A DNA stretch of 64,000 bases from JAISGQ01 sp045536305 (GTDB lineage: Bacteria; Bacillota; Clostridia; Oscillospirales; Acutalibacteraceae), in contig JAZSNH010000029.1 in the NCBI GenBank assembly GCA_045536305.1, positions 57,991 to 121,990 of the forward strand. The letters run 5' to 3'. The translations under genes and the position numbers were made by a program. The notes below the pieces were generated by a model. It did not search any database, was not told the DNA's origin, and saw nothing but the letters and a program-made list of their open reading frames with translations. Below, piece by piece: positions 51,605 to 61,900 of this stretch (the stretch's first letter is position 1; the number at the start of each line of letters is the position of its first letter).

Positions 51605-52678
51605 TTAGCCGTTCATTCTTTCAATGGCAAGAGTGACAAGCCTGTCGATAAGCTGACCGTTGTCAACGCCGCATGCCTCCCAAAGCATGGGATACATTGA
51701 TATGCTTGTAAAGCCGGGGAGAGTGTTCGGTTCGTTGAGCAGCACTGCGCCGTCGCTGTGGCGTACGAAAAAGTCCATTCTGGTAAGGCCTGAGCAGCCG
51801 AGGTGCTTATAGGCCTTGACCGCAAGGCGGCGAACCTCTGCCTCGGCCTCCTTACTTATTCTTGCGGGAATAAGGGTTTCCGAGCCGATGCCGTTATATT
51901 TGCTTTCGAAATCGTACCAATCGTTGGCAGAAACGACCTCGCCGACGACCGAGGCTTCGGCGTTGGTGCGGTTGCCAAGAACGGCACACTCGACCTCTGC
52001 GCCGAGTATTCCCTCTTCTATAACGATTTTCGGGTCGTGCTCAGCTGCAAGATTGACCGCATTGATAAGCTCGTTTCGGTCGGAGCATTTGCTGACGCCG
52101 ACAGACGAGCCTGCGTTTGCAGGCTTTACAAAGCAGGGATATCCAAGCTTTTCTTCGATGGCTTCGCACCATTTTTCGGTGTTTTCTGTAAAATCGTCGG
52201 AATAGAACCATAAAAACGCTGCCTGAGCGATTCCGCCGTGCTCGAGCATGGAGTTGGTCAAAGCCTTATCCATGCAGATGGCACTGGAGGCGATATCGCA
52301 GCCGACATAAGGAATGCCGGCAAGCTCAAGAAGCCCCTGCATTGCGCCGTCCTCGCACAGTCTGCCGTGCATAACGGGATAGACTGCATCAAGGCGAATG
52401 GTTTTAACACCGTCGCCGGCCATAACAACAAGACCGTGAACGGAGGTGTCGGGAGAAATAAAAGCAGGAGTGACTTTATCCTGCTCCCACGAGCTGTCGG
52501 CGAGCTTTGAAACATCGCCCTCATAAAGAAACCAGCGTCCGTCGCGGGTTATTCCGATCATGACCACATCATAAAGGTCGCGCGGGGTTTTATTTATTAC
52601 GGTAGTGGCACTTCTCAGAGAAACCGCATGCTCCGAGGATTTGCCGCCGAAAATGATGCCGAGTGTTTTTTTGCTCAT
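51605..52678 (-). CDS. ddl: D-alanine-D-alanine ligase
   Basis: A 357-residue ATP-grasp enzyme making the D-Ala-D-Ala dipeptide. It opens LGIIFGGKSSEHAVSLRSA, has the PCFVKPANAGSSVGVSK loop, EVECAVLGN, and the C-terminal NEPNTLPGFTSISMYP. ATG 52678 follows GGAG by 8 bases. Together with murI nearby it supplies cell-wall precursors. Confidence 0.95.
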   Translation of the reverse strand: MSKKTLGIIFGGKSSEHAVSLRSATTVINKTPRDLYDVVMIGITRDGRWFLYEGDVSKLADSSWEQDKVTPAFISPDTSVHGLVVMAGDGVKTIRLDAVYPVMHGRLCEDGAMQGLLELAGIPYVGCDIASSAICMDKALTNSMLEHGGIAQAAFLWFYSDDFTENTEKWCEAIEEKLGYPCFVKPANAGSSVGVSKCSDRNELINAVNLAAEHDPKIVIEEGILGAEVECAVLGNRTNAEASVVGEVVSANDWYDFESKYNGIGSETLIPARISKEAEAEVRRLAVKAYKHLGCSGLTRMDFFVRHSDGAVLLNEPNTLPGFTSISMYPMLWEACGVDNGQLIDRLVTLAIERMNG

Positions 52679-52845
52679 TATTATCAGCTCCAATACGTGT
52701 TTCGAATCGCGTCATTACATTATAACACAATCGAAAAAGGTATGCAACTGTAAATAAAGGCTTTCGATGCATAAAGTTACGTCACTTAGATTTCTAACGT
52801 GTAAATTGAAAAGTGCGAAAATTTGTGCAATGTATACATTGAATA

Positions 52846-52874
52846 TTGACAAACTATCGTATATAATGTGTAAT
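52846..52874 (+). promoter_or_regulatory. Promoter of the degenerate HD gene
   Basis: -35 TTGACA (52846-52851), 17-bp spacer, -10 TGTAAT (52869-52874). Confidence 0.6.
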
Positions 52875-52908
52875 ATAAATGATAATGAAGAAAGAGAGGA
52901 AATCTCAA

Positions 52909-53451
52909 ATGACGATAAATGAACTTGCGAATTTTGTTGCACCGTATTACGACAAAAAGGACATCCTTCACAACAACATACATACAAAAAGACTTGTAAA
53001 GATGGTCAACAAGATCATCGACAAGGGCGGCTATAAGGACGAGGTCAGATATGACAATGTTATCTGTGCCGCATATCTTCACGTTATGGTAAAGAATGAA
53101 GCGGAAAAAGCGCTGAGCTGGCTTGTTTCCCAGGGTGTTTCAGAGCCTCAGGCACGCGATATAATAGACATCGCTCAGAGAGGTCAGAGAGAAGGCAGAC
53201 CAAACTCGCTGGAAAGCAAAATACTGCATGACGCATATATCCTCGAAGGCGGAAAGTCCTATGCCTATGCCCGTTACATAATATACGGCTACAAGAACAA
53301 TCTCAGCATGAAAAAGACTCTGACATATATCGAGGATGTTATCCTTCCCTCATTGCGCTGCTATCTGCCGTGGACGCAGAAGGAACTTGAGGAATATAAG
53401 GATTTTGTAGAGGATAACGTCGAGAGAATGAGAGAAGAGCTTGATTCCTGA
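52909..53451 (+). CDS. Degenerate HD-domain-like protein
   Basis: A 180-residue helical protein. The order of motifs follows small HD hydrolases: NIHTKRLVKMVNKIIDKG, then VICAAYLHVMVKNE where the HD doublet would be, and ESKILHDAYILEGGKSYAYA where active members show DADRLDA. The Asp after His is Val and the second Asp region is altered, so metal-dependent phosphatase activity is doubtful. ATG 52909 has GAGAGGA; the in-frame ATG 52879 coincides with the predicted transcript start. Monocistronic with terminator. Confidence 0.65.
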   Translation: MTINELANFVAPYYDKKDILHNNIHTKRLVKMVNKIIDKGGYKDEVRYDNVICAAYLHVMVKNEAEKALSWLVSQGVSEPQARDIIDIAQRGQREGRPNSLESKILHDAYILEGGKSYAYARYIIYGYKNNLSMKKTLTYIEDVILPSLRCYLPWTQKELEEYKDFVEDNVERMREELDS

Positions 53452-53464
53452 TGTGTGCGCCTGC

Positions 53465-53497
53465 GCCCTGCACAAGGTTATTGTGCAGGGCGTTATT
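53465..53497 (+). terminator. Terminator of the HD-like gene
   Basis: GCCCTGCACAA, GGTTA, TTGTGCAGGGC, then a T-rich tail. Confidence 0.9.
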
Positions 53498-53561
53498 TTT
53501 TCGTTGCATAAAGCCTGATTATGTGTTAAAATAAAAAGAACGGAAAAAAGGAGGGGTCGCA

Positions 53562-54497
53562 ATGTTTGTAGATCTGGCAGACGGCGGAAGAAAGCTGAAA
53601 AAGCGCGAGGCTGACAGCGGAAGAGTAGTTGTCGGATATGTTACAATGCGCGAAATGGAGCGCTGCTGGGAGCTGCTCGGCATTTCCGAAAGCAAGCTTT
53701 CCGAGCTTATCGCGGACAGTGAAAGCTTCAGAAGCAGTATCGATGTGTACGATGATTACAGCTGCGGAACCCTTAATATCGTTGATGCGCGCGATGTTTT
53801 TGCAAAGCGCGACAGAGTGGGCTTTTTTATAAAGCGGAATCTTTTCCTTGTTGTCGATATCGACGATAACGACAGCAGTACCCTCCACGCGCTCGAGTAT
53901 GTTATCAATCGATGTACGGTCCCTACCATTACGCTTGAGAAGGTGATCTATACCTTCTTTGACAGGCTGATGACCTCTGACAACCGCGTTCTTGAAAATA
54001 TGGAATTTGAAATGAGCGAGATGGAAGAGCGCATAACAGAGGAAGAAACGGATATGGACTTTGTGCGCGATATGCTTACCCTCAAGAAAAAGCTGCTTGT
54101 TCTGCGCAATTATTATGAGCAGCTGGTGGATATAGCCGAGGCTCTGGGCGAGAACGAAAACAAGCTCTTTGCAGAAGAGGATCTGCGTTATTTTGCGCTG
54201 CTTGAAAACAAAGCGCACAGATTGAGCGGCAATGTTCAGCTGCTGCGTGAAAATCTCGTGCAGCTTCGAGAGGCAAACGACACCCAGGCTGACCTGAATT
54301 TAAACCGCACCATGAAGCTTTTTACTGTCGTCACGGCAATATTCCTTCCTCTGACACTGATAACAAGCTGGTACGGAATGAATTTTGACAATATGCCCGA
54401 GCTTCATTGGAGGGGCGGATACTGGTTTGTCATAGGACTTACCGCGGCAGTGGTTGCGGCTATACTTCTGTTTTTCAAAAGAAAGAAACTGCTCTGA
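53562..54497 (+). CDS. corA: CorA-family Mg2+ transporter
   Basis: A 311-residue protein. A large N-terminal cytoplasmic domain with the long helices (LLVLRNYYEQLVDIAEALGE and QADLNLNRTMKLFTVVTAIF) is followed by two C-terminal membrane helices. The pore motif is YGMNF in SWYGMNFDNMPEL. The C-terminus KRKKLL is basic. Length and topology are normal. Own unit; ribosome site AAGGAGGGG. Confidence 0.94.
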   Translation: MFVDLADGGRKLKKREADSGRVVVGYVTMREMERCWELLGISESKLSELIADSESFRSSIDVYDDYSCGTLNIVDARDVFAKRDRVGFFIKRNLFLVVDIDDNDSSTLHALEYVINRCTVPTITLEKVIYTFFDRLMTSDNRVLENMEFEMSEMEERITEEETDMDFVRDMLTLKKKLLVLRNYYEQLVDIAEALGENENKLFAEEDLRYFALLENKAHRLSGNVQLLRENLVQLREANDTQADLNLNRTMKLFTVVTAIFLPLTLITSWYGMNFDNMPELHWRGGYWFVIGLTAAVVAAILLFFKRKKLL

Positions 54498-54576
54498 TTA
54501 TAGAATTACAGATAAATATAAATCTATAAAGCTAACAGCCTTGCAGAGCTGATACTGTAAGGGTTTAAGAAAAAAT

Positions 54577-54600
54577 AAAAAGCCCCGATGGGGGCTTTTT
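54577..54600. terminator. Bidirectional terminator between corA and the YtxH-like gene
   Basis: AAAAAGCCCC, GATG, GGGGCTTTTT. Confidence 0.9.
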
Positions 54601-54781
54601 ATTTGAACATATAACCGATATTGTCGAGCAGGTCGGTGACGGAACCTGAAACAGAACGCATCTGTTTTTTCAGTCTGCGTTTATTGGTTTTTGCCATCAT
54701 GCCGCCTGCGATCCCTGCGGCGGCACCTATCAGAAGCCCCACTCCGGCTCCTTTTATGGCGGCACTTGCGTTTCTTACCAT
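54599..54781 (-). CDS. Small YtxH-like membrane protein
   Basis: A 60-residue protein. One Gly/Ala-rich membrane helix (GAGVGLLIGAAAGIAGGMMA) is followed by a basic stretch (KTNKRRLKKQMRSV) and a short amphipathic tail ending NIGYMFK. This is the layout of YtxH-like general-stress membrane proteins. ATG 54781 has GGGAGGA eight bases upstream. Longer upstream frames have no ribosome site. Confidence 0.75.
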   Translation of the reverse strand: MVRNASAAIKGAGVGLLIGAAAGIAGGMMAKTNKRRLKKQMRSVSGSVTDLLDNIGYMFK

Positions 54782-54916
54782 ATTTACAGTCCTCCCTAAT
54801 ATTATCAAATATTTCACTGCGTTGCAAAGCATAGCATTCAGCTCCGTTTCGTTTGCAGAGATATTGTTTGCGAAAAACAAAGGAAAATACATAAAATTAT
54901 GAAAGAAGATCAAAAA

Positions 54917-55423
54917 ATGTCCACACTGAACATAGTAATGGTAGAGCCTCAGATACCTCAGAACACCGGAAACGTTGCGCGGACATGCGCCGCAACGGGT
55001 GCAAGACTGCACCTTGTCGGGCCGATGGGCTTTAAGATCGATGATGCAAAGCTCAAGCGCGCAGGGCTTGATTACTGGCATCTGCTCGATATCACCTATT
55101 ATGAAGATATAAATGAATTTTTCGAAAAAAACAGCGGAGAATACTTTTATTTTTCCACCAAGGCGCGCCATGTATACAGCGATATCAGATACCCCGACGG
55201 GGCATATCTTTTTTTCGGAAAGGAGACGGCAGGACTTCCCGAGGAGCTTCTGGCGGCAAATCCCGACAGATGCGTGCGAATACCGATGATAAGCGAGGCA
55301 AGATCGCTGAATCTTTCAAATTCCATTGCGGTGGGAGTGTATGAAACGCTGAGACAGTGGGGGTTTCCTGAGCTTCAGAACTTCGGTCAGCTTACCAAGT
55401 ACAATTGGGATGAAAATTTCTGA
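54917..55423 (+). CDS. trmL: tRNA (cytidine/uridine-2'-O-)-methyltransferase
   Basis: A 168-residue SPOUT methylase for the wobble base 34 of leucine tRNAs. VEPQIPQNTGNVARTCAATG, GLDYWHLLDI, FFGKETAGLPEELL and ARSLNLSNSIAVGVYE cover the full set of motifs, including the trefoil-knot region. I prefer ATG 54917 (AAAGAAG site, canonical N-terminus); ATG 54899 is in frame. Own unit with a strong terminator. Confidence 0.93.
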   Translation: MSTLNIVMVEPQIPQNTGNVARTCAATGARLHLVGPMGFKIDDAKLKRAGLDYWHLLDITYYEDINEFFEKNSGEYFYFSTKARHVYSDIRYPDGAYLFFGKETAGLPEELLAANPDRCVRIPMISEARSLNLSNSIAVGVYETLRQWGFPELQNFGQLTKYNWDENF

Positions 55424-55442
55424 TTTTTTTGCTGTACATAAC

Positions 55443-55480
55443 AAAAGGCACTTGCAAAAGTTTGTTGCAAGTGCCTTTTT
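55443..55480 (+). terminator. Terminator of trmL
   Basis: A 15-bp stem (AAAAGGCACTTGCAA and its complement) followed by T. Confidence 0.92.
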
Positions 55481-55613
55481 ATGCGATTTTAATAGAGGAA
55501 GTTAAATGTTTTGCCTCAAGTTACAATATAAAAAACACAAACTTTAAGCATAAATAAGAAATAAAAATATAAGCAATAAGCAACAAAGAAAAAGTTACGA
55601 AAATCAGTAAAAT

Positions 55614-55662
55614 GCGGCTCTTGTGCCCTTTGGCAGAGCGACCACAAGATGTTGGGTGCCGT
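55614..55662 (+). ncRNA. Candidate structured RNA of unknown class
   Basis: GCGGC (55614-55618) pairs with GCCGT (55658-55662). Inside, TCTTGTG (55619-55625) pairs perfectly with CACAAGA (55643-55649) around the loop at 55626-55642. CCC at the loop start could pair with GGG (55654-55656) as a pseudoknot, and TGCC-CTTT-GGCA in the loop is an alternative hairpin. It lies between the trmL terminator and the adhesin promoter. I could not match it to a riboswitch class I know. Confidence 0.35.
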
Positions 55663-55761
55663 TTAAAAAATCGCATGAAATCAATAGGTTGACATTTTTT
55701 AGCTTAGTTAAATAAGTGCCTCAAAAACACGAAAAAAAGATGCGTTTTTTTGGTTTCGGCG

Positions 55762-55791
55762 TTGACATATATTGGAAAGAAATTGTAAAAT
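55762..55791 (+). promoter_or_regulatory. Promoter of the giant adhesin gene
   Basis: -35 TTGACA (55762-55767), 18-bp spacer, -10 TAAAAT (55786-55791) with TG before it. A second TTGACA at 55689-55694 lacks a clear -10. Confidence 0.8.
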
Positions 55792-55798
55792 AGTGTAT

Positions 55799-55927
55799 AC
55801 CCTGTAAACGGGGGTAAATTGTGCCGTGCGGCACGGTTATCTCCGCAAGGTTGGCATGCGCGTCTCACCAGCGCGAACGCCGTATAAGTACAGTCAAAAT
55901 TTGATCTTTCGAAGGGGGATCTTAAAA
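55799..55927 (+). promoter_or_regulatory. Structured 5' leader of the adhesin gene
   Basis: About 130 nt with hairpins GTGCC-GTGC-GGCAC and ACCC/GGGT, a GGC/GCC-closed element, and a last hairpin where GATCTTT can pair with the Shine-Dalgarno segment AGGGGGATC just before the ATG. The last one could hide the ribosome site. Confidence 0.5.
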
Positions 55928-58900
55928 ATGAAGGGTTATCATGAAGGAAGGCGAAAGAATAAGTTCTTTATGGGGCTTATTTCGATCGTCCTGTGCTTCT
56001 CCATCATCGGTGCAAGCACAATGACAGCCTTTGCTGCAACACCTGTTGAGGCGTCCAGGGATGTAACACCCATCCTGACATTCAACGGTATTGACAGCAT
56101 CGCAGAAGATGAGCTTTGCCTCATCGTATTCAACGACATGAAGCAGAACGGCGCAGACTCCGAAGGCCGAGCCATTATAGGCGGCGACCTGGAGATCGAA
56201 GGCGGTTGGTCGGCTTCGATCACCAGGAACGGAACATCTGAGTACAAAGATGAGTATGTTCTCGCTGTTGGCGGCAATATCGTAAGCGGCCATGTAAATG
56301 CCGGCGGCTGCGTTGCTATTGCGGGCGGAAGCTACAGCTCCGCAAGCATCAACGTATCCAGCTTCTGCACCCACGGAAACAATGATGCAGTCCACGTGGA
56401 TAACTCCGGATGGATCGAGGACTACATCACCAAGGCGGAGCAGGCATTCACAGCAGCGTCCAGTCAGTATTCCGAGCTTGAAACAGCCGGTGAGATCACA
56501 AATCCTCACTGGGGACAGGCGAAGATTGATGCCGGCAAGGTTAAGGAAGGCGAGCCTATCGTATTCAACGTTGACGGCTCCAACGGCGTAATGCTTAACT
56601 TTGACCAGAACTTCCTCAATGCAATGGGTTCAAGTTCTGTTATCGTGAATGTTTCGGGCAAGAATATAAGACTCGAAAACATGAACTTCAACGGCAGCGA
56701 AGCAGACAAGAACGAATTCTGCAGCCGTGTTATCTGGAACTGCTACGAGGCAGAGAGTGTTGAAATCAGAGGCTCCGTTCAGGGTTCTCTCCTTGCTCCT
56801 TACGCAACCGTAAACGGTCTTCAGGGACACATCAACGGTACCGCTGTTGTCAAGAACCTGAACGGTAACGGCGGCTTTGAGTACCACACCGGTAAATTCC
56901 TGAAGAACCCGTTCTCTGCGGATCTTCAGGTTACCAAGCATGTCGAGGGAATTCCCGATGCTGCAGCTGAGAAAGAGTTTTCCTTCCAGCTTCTCAAGGC
57001 AGACGGTACACTTGTAGAAGAGTTTACACTTGCAGACGGAGATTCCTTCCGTTATTCCGATCTCGAAGAGAATGTAACCTATAAGGTAGTTGAGCTTGCT
57101 TCTTCCGAGCTCTATACATTCGACAGAGTCGAAACTACCGGCAGTGTTGATTCCGTAAGCGGCAAGACTGTTACCTTCACCGCAACCGACGGCTCCAGCC
57201 GCCGTATCGATTACTATAATGATGCGGTTGAGGTTATAAAGGAAGGCTATATCACCATTAAGAAGGTACTTAATGATGATGTTGATCCCAACGCAGAGTT
57301 TGTATTCACCCTTGAATACTATGATAACGGCTGGCAGAATGTCAGCTCCGTCAAGCTCTCCGACGATCAGACCTATACTTTCGAGAAGCTTCCTCTCGGC
57401 ACCTACCGTGTAGTCGAGAATGTTGATTCCGGCAAGTATACCACCTCTGTAGTAACAAGTGTCAAGGCTGACGCAGTTGTTGCAACCAGCCAGGAGTTCA
57501 CTCTCAGCGAGCAGCTTCTTGACCAGTCCGCTACATTTACAAATACCCGCAACTATGGTGCTATCAGCGTTTCGAAGAACGTTAACGGCACCGATGCACA
57601 GGATTCCTTTACCTTCCGTCTTTATAAGGAAGAGAATGGCGCATGGGTTCCTGCAGGTAATCAGGATATTACTGTTATCGCAGGTTCGTCCGCATCCTTC
57701 AACGGACTCCCCTACGGCGTTTCTTATGCAGTAGCAGAGCTCAATTCCGCAAACTACAGCTTCGCGTCTGTAGTCGGCGGCACAAATGAGAGCCTTACCA
57801 TAGACGGTAATCCTGCTGTTAAGGTAACTGTTGGCACCAATGCATCCATCGCATTCACCAACACACTCAAGACCGGTAACCTCAATGTTACCAAGGTCGT
57901 TAACGGCTCAGGCAATGCAAACGATACCTTCTCCTTCACCCTTCAGAAGAAGAACGGCAATTCGTGGACCACTGTTGAGACCTTCACACTCAAGGCCGGC
58001 CAGACAAAGGGCTTCACCGGTCTGAGCGCAAACACCACCTACAGAATTTACGAGGCTTCTTTCGGCGAGATCTACGATCGCGGCGCTATCACAGGTGCAG
58101 ACAGCGTTGAAGACGGCGTTTACGCTGTATTCACACTCAGCGCTGACGAAAGCCGCAATGTAGCTTTCACAAACGTTGTAAAGCCCGGTTCCATCACCGT
58201 TTCCAAGGTTGTAAACGACAGCTTTGACAACGCACAGAAGTCCTTCGCATTCACCCTTTATGAGAGCGCAAACAACGGCACAGACTGGAATGCTGTCGAG
58301 ACCTTCACCCTCGAGGCAGGCAAGAACAGAACCTTCTCCAATCTGGATACCGAAAAGCTCTATAAGGTAGTAGAAAGCGAATATGCAAACTACAGCACCA
58401 CCGTTAAGGTCGGTTCCGCTTCTGTAAACGGCACCGATACAGGCGCTTTTGAGATCGCTCCCAACGCTGATACCGCTGTTGTCTATACTAATAATAGAAA
58501 GACAGCAGACCTCACCGTCAAGAAGGCGATCAACGGTACTCCCTTCAGCGCTAACGATTCCTTCACCTTCCGTCTCTTCAAGCAGAGCGGAGACAGCTGG
58601 GTTGCAGCAGGTGCAGCAGATATCACCGTCAAGGCAAACGCAACTGCAAAGTTCACAGGCCTTGCATACGGCGTTACCTATGCAGTAGCTGAGCTCAGCA
58701 ATGCTGAGTACACCTTTACCTCCGTCGCAGGCGGCTCCGCTGTTACCGTTAACGGTATGTCCGGTGCTTCCGTAACAATTGACGGTGCAGAGGAACTCAC
58801 CTTCACAAATACTCCGATACCGAAGATCGGCGGCTTTATCGTTACAAAGTCCGTTTCCGGCTACGGCATCGAAGGCGATAAGTTCACCTTTAAGGTAGAA

Positions 58901-61900
58901 AAGAAGAACGGCAGCTCCTGGACCGAGGTTGAGACCTTCACCCTCACCGCAGGCGCAAGCAAGACCTTCTCCGATCTTACCGCAGGTGATGTTTACAGAA
59001 TCAGCGAGACTTCGGCTCCCGACAGCTACAAGCTTATCAATGTAGCAGGCGCAGACAGCGTTATCAATGGCGCTGCAACCGTTACCATCGTAGATAAGGC
59101 TTGCCCGACTGTCGTATTTACAAACGAAGTCAAGACCGGTTCCATCAAGGTCACAAAGACTCTCAATGACAAGTTCGACAATGCTGCAGCTTCCTTCAGC
59201 TTCACAGCTTATGAGAGCACCGACGGCAAGACCTGGACCGCAATTGAGACCTTCACACTCGCAGGCGGCGAATACAAGACCATTTCAGGCCTCGATGTTA
59301 CCAAGCTCTATAAGGTAGTTGAGGCTGATTACAGCGCAACCTATGAGACCACCGTAAAGGTCGGCTCCAACGAGACAGCAGCTCTCGACAGCGGCAGCTT
59401 TACCCTCACCGCTGACAGCGCTGTAAGCGTTGCATTCACCAACACCAGAAAGACCGCTTCCCTTACCGTCAACAAGGCAATGGACGGCAAGCCCTATGAC
59501 GGCGACACATTTAAGTTCCGTCTTTACAAGCAGGTCGGCAGCAAGTGGGTCGAGGCAGGCGTTGACGATATCACCGTCAAGCCCAACGGCTCCGCAAAAT
59601 TTGAAAACCTCGCATACGGCAACACCTATGCTGTTGTTGAGCTTGAGGCAGAGGAATACACCGTTGTTTCCGTAACAGGTGCAAATGTCACCGTTGACGG
59701 ACTCTCCGGCTCCAAGTTCGTCATAAACGGTGATGCAGAGGTAACCTTCACCAACAAGCCTATCCCCAGACTCGGCGGCTTCACTGTTACAAAGCAGCTC
59801 ACCGGCGGAAACGCTGCTGACGAGTTCGGCTTCACCGTACAGAAGAAGAACGGCTCATCCTGGGAAGACTTTGATACCTTCACTCTCAGAGCAGGCGACA
59901 GCAAGATCTACACTGACCTCGTAGAGGGTGAGACCTACAGAATTTACGAGTCCGAAACAGGCGCTATCTATGAACTTGCAAGCATCACAGGCGCAAATTC
60001 CGTAGAAGGCGACAGATACGCTGTCATCAGCATTGCTGAGGGCAAGAATCCCACCATCGCATTCGTAAATAAGGTAAAGCAGGGCACCATCACAGTTTCC
60101 AAGACCCTCACAGATGAGGCTCTTTCCGGAACCTCCACATTCAAGTTCGAGCTTCAGAAGCTCGTAGGCTCTTCCTATGAGAAGGTAGAGGTCAAGGAGC
60201 TTACCGTCGGTCACGGCGCAACCGCTACCGTAACCTTCGAGAATCTCCCCTACAACGAGACCTACCGCGTAGTAGAGCTCGGTGCTGAGAATTACGACAC
60301 CACAGCAACCTTTGAGGGTGCTGCAACAGAGGGCAAGACCTCCGCAGGCATCGCTCTCGACGGTGACGAGAACGTAGCATTCAGCAACGTCAAGAAGGTC
60401 GTTCTTTCCGTAAAGAAGAGCATCGCTGACGGCGATACCGACCTCGGAAAGACCTTCACATTCATCATCCAGAGAAAGATCGGCAACACCTGGAAGACCG
60501 TTGAGACCGCAACTCTTATGGCAAGCGATTCCGCTGCAGAGTTTGAGGTTGAAACCGGCACCTACAGAGTGCTTGAGGTCGGCGGCACAGAGGGCTACAC
60601 CTATGTCGGAACAACAGTTACCGGCGGCGTTGCAGCTCTTACCGAGACCAATGCAAATCTCGACGGCAAAAACTGCAGCGGTGCTCAGTTCGTACTCTCC
60701 GCAAATGCAGCAGCAGTTGTCGAAAACCGCACTGTTAAGGGCAATATCGTTCTTTCCAAGATAGTATCCGACAACGTAACTCCCAACAAGGAGTTCACCT
60801 TCACCCTCCAGCAGCTCACAGACGGCGCATGGAAGGATGTTCTCAAGAATGACGGCGCTCCCGTAAGCGTAGTGCTCAAGCACGGCGAGGCTGTTGACCT
60901 TGATCAGGTCGCAACCCTCGAGTACGGCAGCGTTTACAGAGTTGTTGAGAAGGTTGACAATTCTATCTACGAAACAACCATCGTAACAAACGGCGTTCAC
61001 TCCACAGGTGCAGCAAGCGGCGCTGTTACAATAGGAACAAGCGAAGCTTCCGTTGCATTCACCAACACACGCCGCAATGCACAGCTTAAGATAGTCAAGG
61101 CTCTCACAGCAGAGAGCAACGATCTCGGCGAAAGCTTTGAGATCTCCGTTTACAAGTACACCGAGGCTGACGGCTGGAAGCTCCTGTCCGCAGCAGAGGA
61201 CGGCGTTGACGGTACCATGACTCTCAAGGCAGGTGCAAACAACGCTAAGTATATCAGCATTCCGGTCGGCGCAACCTATAAGATCGCAGAGACAAAGACC
61301 GGCAAGAGCTACAGCTTCGACAGCTTCTCCGACAACATCGGAGCAAACAACACCATCACTCTCATGAGCGATGCAGAGGTTATAGTTTACAATGCTATCA
61401 AGACCGGTAAGATCGTCGTTGCAAAGACCCTTAACGATGACATCACTCCCGATGCAGTATTTACATTCAATGTAACCGATGCAAACGGAAAGGTCGTTGC
61501 AAGCAGCACAATCTCCGGCAAGGAATCCTTTACCGTTGATAATCTCCCCTACGGCGAGACCTACACCGTAACAGAGGTCGTAAACAAGGAAGTTTACGAG
61601 ACCACCGTTACCGTAGACGGTAAGACCGAGGATGCAGTAAGCGCAACCGTTACAATCGACAGCGCCGAAGCATCTGTCGCATTCGAAAATACTCGCCGCG
61701 AGGGCGAGGTCACCATTAAGAAGCTCCTCTCCGAGGGTAGCAATGAGTTTGATGAAGAGTTCAGCTTCACACTCTATCGCCTGACCGACAACGGTTGGAC
61801 AGAGATCGAGAAGTTCAGCCTCGGATTCAATGATACTCATAAGGTATCCCTCCAGATCGGCGCTCAGTATGGTATCGTCGAGACAGCAACAGGCGCAAGC

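Noticed and set aside
55799..55927. Cyclic-di-GMP (GEMM) riboswitch before the adhesin
   Set aside because: The expected conserved GEMM aptamer segments are not present, although surface-protein genes often carry one.
59855..61840. A 661-codon open frame on the minus strand inside the adhesin
   Set aside because: It mirrors the codon bias of the repeat array, has no ribosome site or promoter, and its translation is a Cys/Leu/Val-rich antisense shadow of the Cna-B repeats.
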